Notes: a model not told the origin generated them from the letters alone. A stretch of 64,000 nucleotides of DNA from Actinobacteria bacterium IMCC25003 (GCA_002284855.1 CP015603.1:248001-312000), one strand, 5' to 3'; positions 1-9,576 are shown, counted from the stretch's first letter. Program-made: numbers and translations.

Positions 1-1028
1 GTGATCGAGTAATCAGAGAGGAGGGCGCGGGCCATCTCTTCACTGAGTCCCACAACGTTAGGAACCATTGGTCCTGAATCAGTCCCGCCACCGCTCATCA
101 ATAAGCCTGAAATTGCTAGCGCCATCGCTGCAAAGAATGAACCGCCAAAGACGATTGCGCGACGACGAGTCATAAATGGTGGAGTGACAACCTTTGTTGT
201 TACCTCTTCACCAGCGCGAACCTTTGCAATGTCATCGAGCATTGCTTGTGCACTTTGGTAACGATCTTCAGGTTTCTTAGAAAGTGCGACAGCTAATACA
301 GTTTCGATCCCTTCAGGAAGATCTGCTTTGAGAGTGCGAACAAGTGGTGCCGTACTGGATGCATGTTGATATGCAATGGAGACGGGAGTTTCGCCGGTAA
401 ATGGTGGCTCACCTGTAAGGAGTTCGAAGAGCAGACAGCCTGTTGAATAGATATCGCTCCGTGAATCGGCAGGTTCACCCACTGCTTGTTCTGGAGATAG
501 GTATTGCGCAGTACCAACAACGTTCCATGTACTTGTCAGCGTTGCGCCGAGATCATCCATAGCGCGAGCGATTCCGAAGTCCATCACCTTTACATCGCCG
601 CCATCGGTAATCATGACGTTGGCAGGTTTGATGTCGCGGTGAATGATGTGGCGCTCGTGCGAATATTCAAGGCCAGCGAGAATTCCCTCTGCAATTTCGA
701 GAGCGCGATTTAACGGAAGTCGTTCACCTTGATGGATAAGTTCGCGAAGGGTGTGGCCAGAGACAAGCTCCATCACTATGTATGGCGCTGGTTCTTCACC
801 AGAATCGTAAACAGCAACGATGGCAGGATGATTAAGTCCTGCAGCAGCTTTTGCCTCTTTACGGAAACGTGAAACAAATGCAGGATCTTTTGCAAGATCG
901 CTGCGCAGAATCTTGATGGCTACTTCGCGTGAAAGGCGTTGATCTTGGGCGATATAGACATCGGCCATTCCGCCAGTACCGATCATCTGACCGAGTTGAT
1001 AGCGGCCGCCGAGCAATGAGTTCATCAT
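1..1028 (-). CDS. pknB: PknB-type Ser/Thr protein kinase with PASTA repeat, partial
   Basis: Membrane Ser/Thr kinase that phosphorylates envelope and division proteins. The C-terminus runs off the left edge, so only the N-terminal ~342 residues are visible. Reading the minus strand: glycine loop (IGTGGMADVY), VAIK lysine, HRDIKPANV catalytic loop, DFG (VMDFGIARA), the activation segment ending in GTAQYLSPEQ, then a short linker, one hydrophobic membrane segment (roughly 105-170 on the window), and the start of an extracellular PASTA repeat (VPNVVGLS). The start ATG (1028-1026) overlaps the phosphatase stop as ATGA; a second ATG follows directly at 1025. PASTA kinases sense peptidoglycan fragments or lipid II. 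In the usual actinobacterial order rodA, pbpA and pknA lie between pstP and pknB; here they do not. Family assignment is secure; pknB versus another PASTA kinase is by similarity only. Confidence 0.93.
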   Translation of the reverse strand, partial: MMNSLLGGRYQLGQMIGTGGMADVYIAQDQRLSREVAIKILRSDLAKDPAFVSRFRKEAKAAAGLNHPAIVAVYDSGEEPAPYIVMELVSGHTLRELIHQGERLPLNRALEIAEGILAGLEYSHERHIIHRDIKPANVMITDGGDVKVMDFGIARAMDDLGATLTSTWNVVGTAQYLSPEQAVGEPADSRSDIYSTGCLLFELLTGEPPFTGETPVSIAYQHASSTAPLVRTLKADLPEGIETVLAVALSKKPEDRYQSAQAMLDDIAKVRAGEEVTTKVVTPPFMTRRRAIVFGGSFFAAMALAISGLLMSGGGTDSGPMVPNVVGLSEEMARALLSDYSI

Positions 1029-1795
1029 TGAGCTGCTCCTATCTTTTCGGTTGAATCGGGTGGAACTTCTTCGACAATATCGGCAATTACTACAGTCACG
1101 TTATCGGGTGCACCATTGATATAGGTGGCATCGATGAGAGCGCCCACTGCTTCATCACGATCCTTGCCCTTAATCAGAGATTTAATCTCTTTCTCACTTA
1201 AAACTGAGCTCAATCCGTCGCTGCATACTAGGTAGCGATCCTTAACTTTTCCTTCGAATACAGGCAGCGGGAGTTCGAGATTTCCCTCACCCATCAAAAC
1301 TTGGGTAAGAACTGAGCGCTGCGGATGAGTTGCCACATCTGATTCAGAGATTGCACCTTGATTGAGAAGTTCTTGAATGACGGTGTGATCCACGCTGAGC
1401 TGTTCCAAAGTATTGCCACGTAAGCGATAGGCGCGGGAATCTCCAATGTGAAGGAGCGCTACTGAGTTATCGCGCAGGAATAGAGAGGTAAGAGTGGTTC
1501 CCATTCCTGAAAGCTCTGGGTTTTCGCTCACTGCGCTCTTGAGCGCTGCATCAATCTCGTGGAATGAGTTGAGATAGATGTCGTCGGCAGATTCTGAATC
1601 AATTTCAGGGTTGGTAAAGATTGCAGAAAGTTCGGAGAGAGTTGTGATTGCAATCTTCGATGCAACTTCGCCGGCAGCGTGTCCGCCCATTCCATCTGCA
1701 ACTGCAACAAGTCGCGAAGAAGCTAGCCCACTATCTTCATTCCCACTACGAACGAGGCCGACAGCAGATCGCGCAGATGTTGCGAAATAGCTCAT
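1025..1795 (-). CDS. pstP: PP2C-type Ser/Thr phosphatase (PstP-like)
   Basis: Metal-dependent PP2C phosphatase that reverses phosphorylation by the neighbouring kinase. The motifs are in order: RSGNEDSG near the N-terminus, VADGMGGHAAGE (metal-binding Asp), GTTLTSLFL, HIGDSRAYRLR, the LVCSDGLSS aspartate and GAPDNVTVVIADI at the end. I chose the ATG at 1795 (MSYFATSARS) because the conserved PP2C fold begins there and any longer start would read through the divergent glycerophosphodiesterase gene. At about 256 residues it is a bare catalytic domain, without the membrane segment and extracellular tail of mycobacterial PstP. The gene overlaps the kinase start by four bases, so the two are very probably translationally coupled. 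Confidence 0.93.
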   Translation of the reverse strand: MSYFATSARSAVGLVRSGNEDSGLASSRLVAVADGMGGHAAGEVASKIAITTLSELSAIFTNPEIDSESADDIYLNSFHEIDAALKSAVSENPELSGMGTTLTSLFLRDNSVALLHIGDSRAYRLRGNTLEQLSVDHTVIQELLNQGAISESDVATHPQRSVLTQVLMGEGNLELPLPVFEGKVKDRYLVCSDGLSSVLSEKEIKSLIKGKDRDEAVGALIDATYINGAPDNVTVVIADIVEEVPPDSTEKIGAAQ

Positions 1796-1818
1796 GCGGG
1801 TAAGCCTAATCTCTTTGC

Positions 1819-1824
1819 TACTCT
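1819..1824 (+). promoter_or_regulatory. -10 element, leaderless start of the GDPD gene
   Basis: TACTCT lies 7 bases before the ATG at 1832, preceded by a TG-rich context (TTTGC). This spacing puts the transcription start at or next to the start codon, and no Shine-Dalgarno is present. The same arrangement recurs at many genes in this window. Confidence 0.5.
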
Positions 1825-1831
1825 CAGTCTC

Positions 1832-2527
1832 ATGCTGATCTACGCGCACCGTGGTGCAAGCGCTGACTTTCCAGAGCTCACCCTTGCCGCATATGAGGCT
1901 GCCGTCGCCCAAGGCGCCGATGGCTTTGAATGCGATGTGCGGTTGACCAAGGATGAAGTTCCGGTTCTCTGGCATAACGCGACCATGCTTGAGCGCGCGG
2001 GCAACTCGGGGCTCATCGCAGAGATGACATATGAAGAGGTATCGCGTGCATACCCACAGGTTCTGACTCTCGATGAATTCCTCACCTTTGCCGTGAAACA
2101 TAAGAAAGGTGTGCTGATTGAAACCAAGCACCCAGTGATTTCAGGAAACCGTATTGAAGAAGTTGTTGTTGAGAAAATTCGCGCGACAAAAGGAATTGAA
2201 AAGATTTCTGTTGCAGTGATGTCATTTAGTTGGTTTGCGATTGAGAAGATGAAGCGAATCGATCCAACAATCCACACAACTTTTCTGATGCATAAGAACA
2301 CTCCGTGGTTTCAGGCCAAGATTTCATCATCTGCTTCGATTGGCCCTGGAATCAACGAACTCCGCGAAGAACCTATTCGTGCAGAACGAATTAAGAAGCT
2401 AGGGCGCTCGCTCAATGTCTGGACAGTTGATGATGTTGCAGATATCAAACTCTGCGCGAAGTTAGGCGTCGATATTCTCATCACAAATAAGCCGTCACAT
2501 GCACGTGAGGTACTCAGGTATCCTTGA
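1832..2527 (+). CDS. Glycerophosphodiester phosphodiesterase
   Basis: Hydrolyses deacylated phospholipids to glycerol-3-phosphate and an alcohol. A GDPD TIM barrel is recognisable: YAHRGASADFPELTLAA at the very start, GFECDVRLTKDEVPVLWHN (metal-binding Glu/Asp pair and the catalytic His), LIETKH, and VWTVDD...GVDILITNKP at the C-terminus. No signal peptide is seen, so it is probably cytoplasmic. At 231 residues it is of ordinary length. The residue after the second histidine is Asn where many members have Asp. It is divergent from the phosphatase gene with only 36 bases between the starts, and the next gene follows after 3 bases. Confidence 0.9.
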   Translation: MLIYAHRGASADFPELTLAAYEAAVAQGADGFECDVRLTKDEVPVLWHNATMLERAGNSGLIAEMTYEEVSRAYPQVLTLDEFLTFAVKHKKGVLIETKHPVISGNRIEEVVVEKIRATKGIEKISVAVMSFSWFAIEKMKRIDPTIHTTFLMHKNTPWFQAKISSSASIGPGINELREEPIRAERIKKLGRSLNVWTVDDVADIKLCAKLGVDILITNKPSHAREVLRYP

Positions 2528-2530
2528 CCG

Positions 2531-3373
2531 GTGAGCGCCACCAAAAGCCAGACATTCGCCTATTTAGGCCCTGTCGGCACATTTACCGAAGCCGCTCTTA
2601 AGAAAATCACCTGCGATTCCGATGTAAAGATTCCTTATGCAAATGTCACTGCGGCGCTCGATGCAGTACGTAAAGGCGAAGCGCAGTTTGCACTTGTTCC
2701 AATCGAAAATTCAGTTGAAGGTGTTGTCGCTCGCACACTCGACGAGCTAGCAAGTGGTGATCCACTCACTATTGCCGGCGAAGTTACTCTTCCAGTCACC
2801 TTTGCATTTATGACAAAGCCTGGCGCAACAACTATCAAGCGCATTGGTACTCACCCACATGCCGAATCACAGTGCCGCGCATATATTGCTTCTAAATATC
2901 CCCATGCAGAGATTGTTCCTACAGCCTCGACTTCAGCTGCAGCAGAAGCAGTAAGTAAGGGCGAGCTCGATGCAGCAATTGCATCCAGTGCAGCCGCTGA
3001 ACATTTCGGTCTTGAAGTTCGCGAAGACAATATTGGTGATAACACTGGCGCAGTAACTCGCTTCATCTGTGCTCAGAAGCCGGGCTGGATCCCTGAACCA
3101 ACCGGCCACGATCGCACCTCAATGGCTGTCTTTATCGATATCGATCACGCCGGTGCACTCCTTGAAATCCTTCAAGTATTCGCAAAGCACGATGTAAACC
3201 TGACATTCATCCAGTCACGTCCAACAGGTCGCGAACTTGGTCACTACCATTTCATTATTGATGTCGAAGGCCACATCAACGATTCTCCAGTCGGTAAGTC
3301 GATTGAAGAGCTTCGTTCGATCTGCGATGACATTAGATTCTTAGGTTCCTATCCACGAGAGGTGCGTTCATGA
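2531..3373 (+). CDS. pheA: Prephenate dehydratase
   Basis: Converts prephenate to phenylpyruvate in phenylalanine biosynthesis. The catalytic periplasmic-binding-like domain spans residues ~1-185, with the [12 protein letters not shown] opening and the NTGAVTRFI (TRF) catalytic motif. An ACT regulatory domain follows (~195-280), with [18 protein letters not shown] and FIQSRPTG. The usual Phe-binding ESRP motif reads QSRP here. The start is GTG at 2531, three bases after the previous stop. The stop overlaps the serS start (ATGA). The length of 280 is typical of monofunctional actinobacterial PheA. Confidence 0.94.
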   Translation: MSATKSQTFAYLGPVGTFTEAALKKITCDSDVKIPYANVTAALDAVRKGEAQFALVPIENSVEGVVARTLDELASGDPLTIAGEVTLPVTFAFMTKPGATTIKRIGTHPHAESQCRAYIASKYPHAEIVPTASTSAAAEAVSKGELDAAIASSAAAEHFGLEVREDNIGDNTGAVTRFICAQKPGWIPEPTGHDRTSMAVFIDIDHAGALLEILQVFAKHDVNLTFIQSRPTGRELGHYHFIIDVEGHINDSPVGKSIEELRSICDDIRFLGSYPREVRS

Positions 3374-4638
3374 TTGATATCAAGTTCCTACGCGAGAACC
3401 CTGATGTTGTCCGCGCATCTCAAAAAGGCCGCGGTGAAAACGTTGAGCTCGTAGATCAGATCATCGCGATCGACGAAATCAAGCGCGCTGCCGTTTCAGA
3501 ATTCGAAACTCTGCGTCAAGAACAGAATGTACTTTCTAAGAGCGTAGGCGCTGCAAAGGGCGATGAAAAGGCAGCCCTGCTTGCCAATGCAAAGGAACTT
3601 GCTGACAAGGTAAAGGCTGCAGATTCAAAGCGTTCAGAGATTGAAGAGAAGGCAAAGGCGTTACTGCTTCAGCTCTCAAACCTTCTCGATACCGAAGCGC
3701 CAATTGGTGGTGAAGAAGATTTCGTCACCATCGAACATGTTGGCACACCACGTGATTTCACTAAAGATGGCTTTGAACCGAAAGACCATGTCGAACTCGG
3801 CAAGTTGCTTGGCGCAATCGATACAGAGCGCGGTGCAAAGGTTGCTGGTTCACGTTCATACTATTTAACGGGCGTTGGTGCGCTCCTTGAATTCGCACTT
3901 GTCAATTACGCAATCCAGAGCGCACTTAACAATGGTTTCTCTCCTGTAATTCCACCGGTCTTGGTAAATCCTGCTGCGATGGAAGGCACTGGCTTCTTAG
4001 GCCAAGCTGCTGAAAACGTGTATCGCATCGAGAAAGATGATGTCTATCTTGTTGGAACATCTGAAGTACCACTTGCAGCGATGCATATGGATGAAATTCT
4101 TCCTGCAGATAAGTTGCCACTTCGCTACGCCGGTTACTCTTCATGTTTCCGCCGCGAAGCAGGTACCTATGGCAAGGACACTCGCGGAATCATTCGCGTA
4201 CATCAATTCGATAAAGTTGAAATGTTTACATTCTGTAAGCCAGAAGATGCGAAAGAAGAACATAAGCGTCTCTTGCAGTGGGAGAAAGATTTCCTCACAG
4301 CGATGGAGATTCCATTCCGCGTCATCGATGTTGCATCCGGTGATCTTGGGTCATCTGCCACACGTAAATTCGACATTGAAGCATGGGTTCCTACACAAGG
4401 CGCTTATCGCGAAGTAACAAGTACCTCTAACTGCACCGAATTCCAGGCTCGTCGCCTCAATATTCGTTACAAGGATTCAGAAGGCACCAAGGCGATTGCA
4501 ACTCTCAACGGTACTTTGGTCGCTATTCCTCGCATGATTGTTGCGATTCTCGAGAACCACCAGAATGCAGATGGCACAGTCAATGTTCCTGCAGTGCTTC
4601 AGCCATTCCTTGGAATGAAGAAATTCGAGCTTGTGTGA
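3370..4638 (+). CDS. serS: Seryl-tRNA synthetase
   Basis: Class II aminoacyl-tRNA synthetase charging tRNA-Ser. An N-terminal coiled-coil arm (residues ~1-110, rich in Lys/Glu/Ala) is followed by the catalytic core with motif 2 ([20 protein letters not shown]) and motif 3 ([17 protein letters not shown]). The C-terminal [11 protein letters not shown] segment is typical. Length 422 is normal. The ATG overlaps the pheA stop, and the 3' end overlaps the HAD hydrolase start, so it is the middle gene of a tightly coupled trio. Three intact tRNA-Ser genes, its substrates, also lie in this window. Confidence 0.97.
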   Translation: MIDIKFLRENPDVVRASQKGRGENVELVDQIIAIDEIKRAAVSEFETLRQEQNVLSKSVGAAKGDEKAALLANAKELADKVKAADSKRSEIEEKAKALLLQLSNLLDTEAPIGGEEDFVTIEHVGTPRDFTKDGFEPKDHVELGKLLGAIDTERGAKVAGSRSYYLTGVGALLEFALVNYAIQSALNNGFSPVIPPVLVNPAAMEGTGFLGQAAENVYRIEKDDVYLVGTSEVPLAAMHMDEILPADKLPLRYAGYSSCFRREAGTYGKDTRGIIRVHQFDKVEMFTFCKPEDAKEEHKRLLQWEKDFLTAMEIPFRVIDVASGDLGSSATRKFDIEAWVPTQGAYREVTSTSNCTEFQARRLNIRYKDSEGTKAIATLNGTLVAIPRMIVAILENHQNADGTVNVPAVLQPFLGMKKFELV

Positions 4639-5465
4639 GTAAAGATCAAGAATCTCTGCGCCGCCCGAAGTTAATTGCAACTGATCTCGATGGAACGATC
4701 GTTGCCCACTACGGCGATATCACCCAGCGCACCATTGATACCTTCAAGAAGGCGCACGCAATGGGCGTCGAGATTTTCTTTGTAACAGGTCGCCCACCGC
4801 GTTGGATGCCTGAGATTAAAGAGGCTTTCGGTATCGGAAACGCAATCTGCGGCAACGGCGCGATGTTGTACGACCTTCATAACGATAAAGTGATTGAAGA
4901 GTGGCTTATCCCAGTAGATGCACAACTCGAAACCGTTAATCGTCTCCGTAAAGCAATTCCACAGATTTCATTTGCTGTCGAATCACATAACTACTTCCAC
5001 CGCGAGAAGGCTTACATTCCACGTTGGGATGTTGGTCTCGACAATGTTGGTGTTGAAAAGATTGAAGAGATTATTACTTCGCCTGCTCTAAAAGTTCTTG
5101 CACGCTGCTCACAGCAAGAACTTTCATCTGATGAGATGCTCGCAATTGCAAAGGTAGAGCTTGAAGGAATTGTGACTGTCACTCACTCCAACCCATCTGA
5201 TTCACTGCTTGAAATATCTGCACTAGGTGTCTCTAAAGGTTTAACGCTTGCCAAGATGGCAGAACGACTTGGCATCGATGCAGCTGATTGTGTTTCATTT
5301 GGTGATAATCCAAATGATTTCTCAATGCTCGAATGGTGTGGTCGATCATTTGCAATGTCAGATGGCCATCCAGAAGGACCACAACATGCAAAGGGCATCG
5401 CAGGTCCATGTGAAGAAGATGGCGTTGCAATCATCATTGAGCAGTTGCTCGAACTTCCAGCGTAA
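4635..5465 (+). CDS. Cof-type HAD-superfamily phosphatase
   Basis: Cytoplasmic HAD hydrolase of the Cof/YbiV class, which dephosphorylates small sugar phosphates or cofactors. Motif I is [10 protein letters not shown] (nucleophile Asp), motif II FVTGRPP, and motif [12 protein letters not shown]; the C2 cap lies between. The start is GTG at 4635, overlapping the serS stop. The pheA-serS-HAD grouping recurs in Actinobacteria, but I cannot name the substrate. The gene is followed by tRNA-Ser(UGA). Confidence 0.88.
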   Translation: MSKDQESLRRPKLIATDLDGTIVAHYGDITQRTIDTFKKAHAMGVEIFFVTGRPPRWMPEIKEAFGIGNAICGNGAMLYDLHNDKVIEEWLIPVDAQLETVNRLRKAIPQISFAVESHNYFHREKAYIPRWDVGLDNVGVEKIEEIITSPALKVLARCSQQELSSDEMLAIAKVELEGIVTVTHSNPSDSLLEISALGVSKGLTLAKMAERLGIDAADCVSFGDNPNDFSMLEWCGRSFAMSDGHPEGPQHAKGIAGPCEEDGVAIIIEQLLELPA

Positions 5466-5527
5466 ATATCTACGCGTAATACGTAACCGATTTTTGGAAG
5501 AAGCCGATTTCGGGTAATCTCTCCCAC

Positions 5528-5610
5528 GGAGGACTCGCATAGCGGCCGAGTGCACCGGTCTTGAAAACCGGCAAGGGAAACCTTCGTGGGTTCAAATCCC
5601 ACGTCCTCCG
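5528..5610 (+). tRNA. tRNA-Ser(UGA)
   Basis: Acceptor GGAGGAC (5528-5534) pairs with GTCCTCC (5603-5609), followed by discriminator G; no CCA is encoded. The anticodon stem CCGGT/ACCGG encloses loop CTTGAAA, giving anticodon TGA. The long variable arm (CAAGG/CCTTC) and the GTGGG-TTCAAAT-CCCAC T-arm fit a class II serine tRNA. No partial second copy was seen. Confidence 0.95.
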
Positions 5611-5621
5611 CGCTTAAGGCA

Positions 5622-5651
5622 AAACCCGTCTCTGATTCCAGAGGCGGGTTT
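5622..5651 (+). terminator. Rho-independent terminator after tRNA-Ser(UGA)
   Basis: A 13-base stem AAACCCGTCTCTG / CAGAGGCGGGTTT with a 4-base loop (one G-U pair), lying 11 bases after the tRNA. The T-tract is short (GGGTTTCG). Confidence 0.8.
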
Positions 5652-5781
5652 CGCATTTCCCCGCCAGTTGTGGCTGACTTCATAAGCCGTATGTGGGGTA
5701 CCGCCTAGCGACTTCCGCTCAGTAAGCGCACACTTCTCTCATTGCAGTCACAGACTGCGCTTTGAGTTCAGGGGAGCAGAT

Positions 5782-6582
5782 ATGTCCGGAGTTTTTTCTC
5801 CAACACGCGCCAAGATTAAAGAGCGCACCTTACGTACAGATAAGTGGTGGCTAGAACCCGCAATTACATTTGGCGTTCTATTCTCATTCGTTATCTACGC
5901 GACCTTTAGAGCATTCGAAGGTGCCAACTACTACAAAGACCATTTGATCTCACCTTTCTATTCTCCATGTCTTTCACAGGCATGTGTTCCTGAAGCAACA
6001 CTCTTTGGGTGGACTCCTGTCAGTGCAGAAATTTTTAACTTCGCGCTTTCACCAGCTCTGATTATTTTGATCTTCCCACTCGGTTTCCGTATGACTTGTT
6101 ACTACTACCGCAAGGCTTACTACCGTTCATTCTGGTTATCACCACCCGCATGCGCAGTTGCTGAACCACACACCAAGTACACAGGTGAAACACGCGCACC
6201 ACTAATCTTTCAGAATGCGCACCGTTGGTTCTTCTACGCAGGTTTGGTCTTTAACGTATTCCTTACTTACGACGCGATCATCTCTTTCAAGAACGTTGAT
6301 GGTCAGTGGGGACATATGAGCCTTGGTTCACTTGTTCTTCTCGTGAGCTCAACTCTTCTCTGGATGTATTCGCTCTCATGTCACACATGTCGCCACACAG
6401 TTGGTGGTCGACTCAAGCACTTCTCAAAGCACCCGGTTCGTTACAAGCTCTGGACTCTCGTTTCAGCGCTCAACCATAAGCACCAGCAATTCGCTTGGTT
6501 CTCTCTTGCTGCGGTGGCATTTGCCGATATCTACGTTCGCCAAGTTGCAACTGGCGCCTGGACAAACTTCTACTTCTTCTAA
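5782..6582 (+). CDS. sdhC: Succinate dehydrogenase membrane anchor/cytochrome subunit
   Basis: Integral membrane subunit that anchors SdhAB and passes electrons to menaquinone. It resembles the membrane subunit of mycobacterial Sdh1: TDKWWLEPAITFGVLF near the N-terminus, then YYKDHLISPFYSPCLS. About five hydrophobic segments can be read (residues ~25-45, 80-98, 145-163, 178-198, 238-258), with several histidines available as haem ligands. It is the only membrane subunit gene in the cluster. An AGGGGAG ribosome site precedes the ATG, and sdhA follows after 6 bases. Confidence 0.87.
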   Translation: MSGVFSPTRAKIKERTLRTDKWWLEPAITFGVLFSFVIYATFRAFEGANYYKDHLISPFYSPCLSQACVPEATLFGWTPVSAEIFNFALSPALIILIFPLGFRMTCYYYRKAYYRSFWLSPPACAVAEPHTKYTGETRAPLIFQNAHRWFFYAGLVFNVFLTYDAIISFKNVDGQWGHMSLGSLVLLVSSTLLWMYSLSCHTCRHTVGGRLKHFSKHPVRYKLWTLVSALNHKHQQFAWFSLAAVAFADIYVRQVATGAWTNFYFF

Positions 6583-6588
6583 AGGACG

Positions 6589-8478
6589 ATGACAGATATG
6601 ACACTGGAAAGACATAAGTACGACGTCCTAGTAATTGGTGCAGGTGGAGCAGGTCTCCGCGCTGCAGTAGAAGCACGCGAAGCGGGTTTAAGCGTTGCCA
6701 TCATCTGTAAGTCGCTCTTCGGCAAGGCCCACACTGTTATGGCAGAGGGTGGAGCCGCTGCCTCAATGGGTAACGTCAATGACAATGACAACTGGATGGT
6801 TCACTTCCGCGACACAATGCGCGGCGGAAAATTCCTCAACCACTACCGCATGGCAGAACTTCATGCGAAGGAAGCGCCAGATCGCATTTGGGAGCTTGAA
6901 ACATGGGGCGCACTCTTTGATCGCACCAAAGAAGGAAAGATTTCACAACGCAACTTTGGTGGACACGAATATCCACGTCTTGCACACGTTGGTGACCGCA
7001 CAGGTCTAGAACTTATTCGCACCATGCAGCAGAAGATTGTTGCTCTGCAACAAGCCGATGGACGCGAATTCGGTGACATGGAAGCAAAGATGAAAGTTTA
7101 TGCGGAGTGCACCATTACCGAAATTCTTAAAGAGAACGGCAAGATTGCTGGTGCTTATGGATACTGGCGCGAAACCGGCGAAGAAGTTCTCTTTGAAGCA
7201 CCAGCAGTTGTTATCGCAACTGGCGGAGTCGGAAAAACTTTCAAGATTACCTCTAACTCTTGGGAAGGTACCGGCGACGGACATGCACTCGCTCTTAAAG
7301 CGGGCGCAAACCTCGTTGATATGGAGTTCTTGCAATTCCACCCAACCGGAATGGTCTGGCCACCATCAGTACGCGGAATTCTTGTTACTGAATCTGTTCG
7401 CGGTGAAGGTGGAATTCTCACCAACTCATTAGGCGAACGCTTTATGTTTAAGTACATCCCAGATGTATTTAAAGATAAGTACGCAGATAACGAAGCTGAA
7501 GCAGATCGTTGGTATGAAGATCAGGACAACAACCGTCGTCCGCCAGAACTTCTTCCACGCGATGAAGTAGCTCGCGCAATTAACTCAGAAGTAAAAGCTG
7601 GTCGCGGAACTGAGCACGGCGGGGTCTACCTCGATGTCTCAAAGCGCATCCCTGCTGAAGTCATTAAGAAGCGCCTTCCATCTATGTGGCACCAGTTCTA
7701 TGAGCTTGCTGGCGTAGATATCACCAAGGAAGCGATGGAAGTCGGCCCAACATGTCACTACGTCATGGGTGGCGTCGAAGTAGAGCCAGATACAGCTGCA
7801 GCAGTGGGAGTTCCAGGACTCTACGCAGCAGGTGAAGTTGCTGGCGGTATGCACGGTTCCAACCGTCTCGGCGGAAACTCATTGACTGACCTTTTGGTAT
7901 TTGGTCGTCGCGCAGGTGCAGGTGCTGCAGATTATGTAAAGAGCGCCGGTGCAAACCCTGTCTCTGATGCAACCATCAAGGCTGCTGCCGATCGCATCGA
8001 AGCTCCATTTAGTCGTGAAGGTGGCGAGAATTCATACTCACTCCACGCAGAACTTCAGGAAGTTACACATAACTTGGTTGGAATCATCCGTACTCGTACT
8101 GAGATTGAAGAAGCAATCGCAAAGATTACCGATATCCGCGCTCGCAGTAAGAACGTGGCGGTCGCCGGTGGACGTAAGTTCAACCCAGGATTCCACTTGG
8201 CCTTCGACCTCGACAATATGTTGCTTGTGGCTGAATCAACTGCGAAGTCTGCGCTACTTCGTGAAGAGTCACGTGGTGGCCACACTCGCGATGATTTCCC
8301 AGGAATGAATAACCAGTGGCGTCAGGTCAACCACATCGCTTCATTCGATGGCAACCAAGTCAACATCAAAGCACAACCGCTTCCGATGTTGCCTAAGGAG
8401 CTATTCGATCTCTTTGATGTACACGAACTCGAGAAGTACATGACACCGGAAGAAATTGCGAAAGGCGGTTCCAACTAA
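6589..8478 (+). CDS. sdhA: Succinate dehydrogenase flavoprotein subunit
   Basis: FAD-containing subunit oxidising succinate to fumarate. The Rossmann motif DVLVIGAGGAGLRAA is near the start. GKAHTVMAEGGAAAS contains the histidine expected to carry covalent FAD. QFHPTG and HGSNRLGGNSLTDLLVFGRRAG are the family's active-site and FAD-binding signatures. Length 629 matches the Sdh1-type flavoprotein. AAAGGACG precedes the ATG at 6589; another ATG lies 9 bases downstream. The stop overlaps the sdhB start (TAATG). Confidence 0.96.
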   Translation: MTDMTLERHKYDVLVIGAGGAGLRAAVEAREAGLSVAIICKSLFGKAHTVMAEGGAAASMGNVNDNDNWMVHFRDTMRGGKFLNHYRMAELHAKEAPDRIWELETWGALFDRTKEGKISQRNFGGHEYPRLAHVGDRTGLELIRTMQQKIVALQQADGREFGDMEAKMKVYAECTITEILKENGKIAGAYGYWRETGEEVLFEAPAVVIATGGVGKTFKITSNSWEGTGDGHALALKAGANLVDMEFLQFHPTGMVWPPSVRGILVTESVRGEGGILTNSLGERFMFKYIPDVFKDKYADNEAEADRWYEDQDNNRRPPELLPRDEVARAINSEVKAGRGTEHGGVYLDVSKRIPAEVIKKRLPSMWHQFYELAGVDITKEAMEVGPTCHYVMGGVEVEPDTAAAVGVPGLYAAGEVAGGMHGSNRLGGNSLTDLLVFGRRAGAGAADYVKSAGANPVSDATIKAAADRIEAPFSREGGENSYSLHAELQEVTHNLVGIIRTRTEIEEAIAKITDIRARSKNVAVAGGRKFNPGFHLAFDLDNMLLVAESTAKSALLREESRGGHTRDDFPGMNNQWRQVNHIASFDGNQVNIKAQPLPMLPKELFDLFDVHELEKYMTPEEIAKGGSN

Positions 8479-9236
8479 TGGCGCGCAAACTTAATCTTCG
8501 CATCTGGCGAGGAGACGCAACTGATGGCGGTCTCAAAGATGTACAGGTTGATGTCAACGAGGGCGAAGTTGTTCTCGATGTAATTCACCGTGTTCAAGCA
8601 ACGCAGATGGGCGACCTGGCAGTTCGCTGGAACTGCAAGGCCGGTAAGTGCGGATCTTGTTCAATGGAGATCAACGGAAAGCCGCGTCTTGCTTGCATGA
8701 CACAGGTTGCCTCATTCGATGAGGATGAAACCATTACCGTTACCCCACTTCGCGCATTCCCAGTAATTAAGGATCTCGTCACCGACGTATCGTTCAATTA
8801 CAAGAAAGCGATGGAGATTCCTGCATACGAACACCCGAAGGAGCTTGCTCCAGGTGAAGCACGTATGGAGCAGGTAGACGTTGAGCGAAGCCAAGAGTTC
8901 CGTAAGTGCATCGAATGTTTCTTGTGCCAGAACACTTGTCACGTTATCCGCGATCACGAAGAGAATAAGAAGTCATTTGCTGGCCCACGATTCTTTATCC
9001 GTATCGCCGAACTCGATATGCACCCACTCGATAAACTCAAGAACCGCAAGCGCACAGCACAAGAAGAGCATGGTCTCGGAATGTGTAACATCACAAAGTG
9101 CTGTACTGAGGTTTGCCCAGAGCACATCAAAATCACCGATAACGCAATCATTCCGATGAAGGAGCGCGTTGTAGATATTAAGTACGATCCAGCACGCATG
9201 TTTGCTGGATTGTTGAAGCGAGAAAAGCGCAACTAA
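8478..9236 (+). CDS. sdhB: Succinate dehydrogenase iron-sulfur subunit
   Basis: Carries the three Fe-S clusters linking FAD to the membrane subunit. The [2Fe-2S] ligands are in CKAGKCGSCSMEINGKPRLAC. The [4Fe-4S]/[3Fe-4S] ligands are in CIECFLCQNTC and CNITKCCTEVCPEHI. Length 252 is typical. Its start overlaps the sdhA stop, and its stop overlaps the start of the following small membrane protein by one base, so the operon continues. Confidence 0.96.
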   Translation: MARKLNLRIWRGDATDGGLKDVQVDVNEGEVVLDVIHRVQATQMGDLAVRWNCKAGKCGSCSMEINGKPRLACMTQVASFDEDETITVTPLRAFPVIKDLVTDVSFNYKKAMEIPAYEHPKELAPGEARMEQVDVERSQEFRKCIECFLCQNTCHVIRDHEENKKSFAGPRFFIRIAELDMHPLDKLKNRKRTAQEEHGLGMCNITKCCTEVCPEHIKITDNAIIPMKERVVDIKYDPARMFAGLLKREKRN

Positions 9237-9574
9237 TGATCTTTATCCGTTGGGCAGTTCTTGCATTCTCGATGTGGATTGCAACTCTGATTGTTCCTGG
9301 CATTACCGTTAACGGTGGGGTCGGAACCTATCTCTGGGTTGCTCTCCTCTTCGGCTTGATTAACAGCGTCTTCGGTTCGATTATCAAGGTATTAACCTTT
9401 CCAGTTTCGATCGTAACTTTTGGTCTCTTCCTCTTTGTCGTTAACGCTGCGATGTTGTCGCTGACTGCGCGCTGGAGCGAGAAACTCGAAGTCACCGGTT
9501 TCTGGTCTGCACTTCTTGCCTCGCTGATCATCAGCGTGATCACCACAATCTTTAAACCTAAGAAGCTGGTCTAA
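9236..9574 (+). CDS. PF04020-type small membrane protein (phage holin family 4/YvlD-like)
   Basis: A 112-residue protein with four hydrophobic segments. It has the family's opening FIRWAVLAFSMWIATLIVPGITV, the LLFGLINSVFGSIIKVLTFPVSIVTFGLFLFVVNA core, and a short basic tail (FKPKKLV). This is the PF04020/YvlD family, of unknown function despite the holin name; it is common in Actinobacteria and not a phage marker. It is coupled to sdhB by a one-base overlap and sits directly upstream of the fluoride channel pair. Confidence 0.8.
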   Translation: MIFIRWAVLAFSMWIATLIVPGITVNGGVGTYLWVALLFGLINSVFGSIIKVLTFPVSIVTFGLFLFVVNAAMLSLTARWSEKLEVTGFWSALLASLIISVITTIFKPKKLV

Positions 9575-9576
9575 CT

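Noticed and set aside
1840-2301. Minus-strand 153-residue reading frame
   Set aside because: It is a shadow of the glycerophosphodiesterase gene, which has clear family motifs.
5183-5683. Minus-strand 166-residue reading frame
   Set aside because: It runs antisense through the HAD gene and tRNA-Ser(UGA); the DVGFEPTK... part is the typical antisense-tRNA product.
9236-9574. Phage origin for the 'holin family 4' membrane protein
   Set aside because: PF04020 proteins are ordinary bacterial membrane proteins despite the name, the gene is coupled to sdhB, and no phage genes are near.
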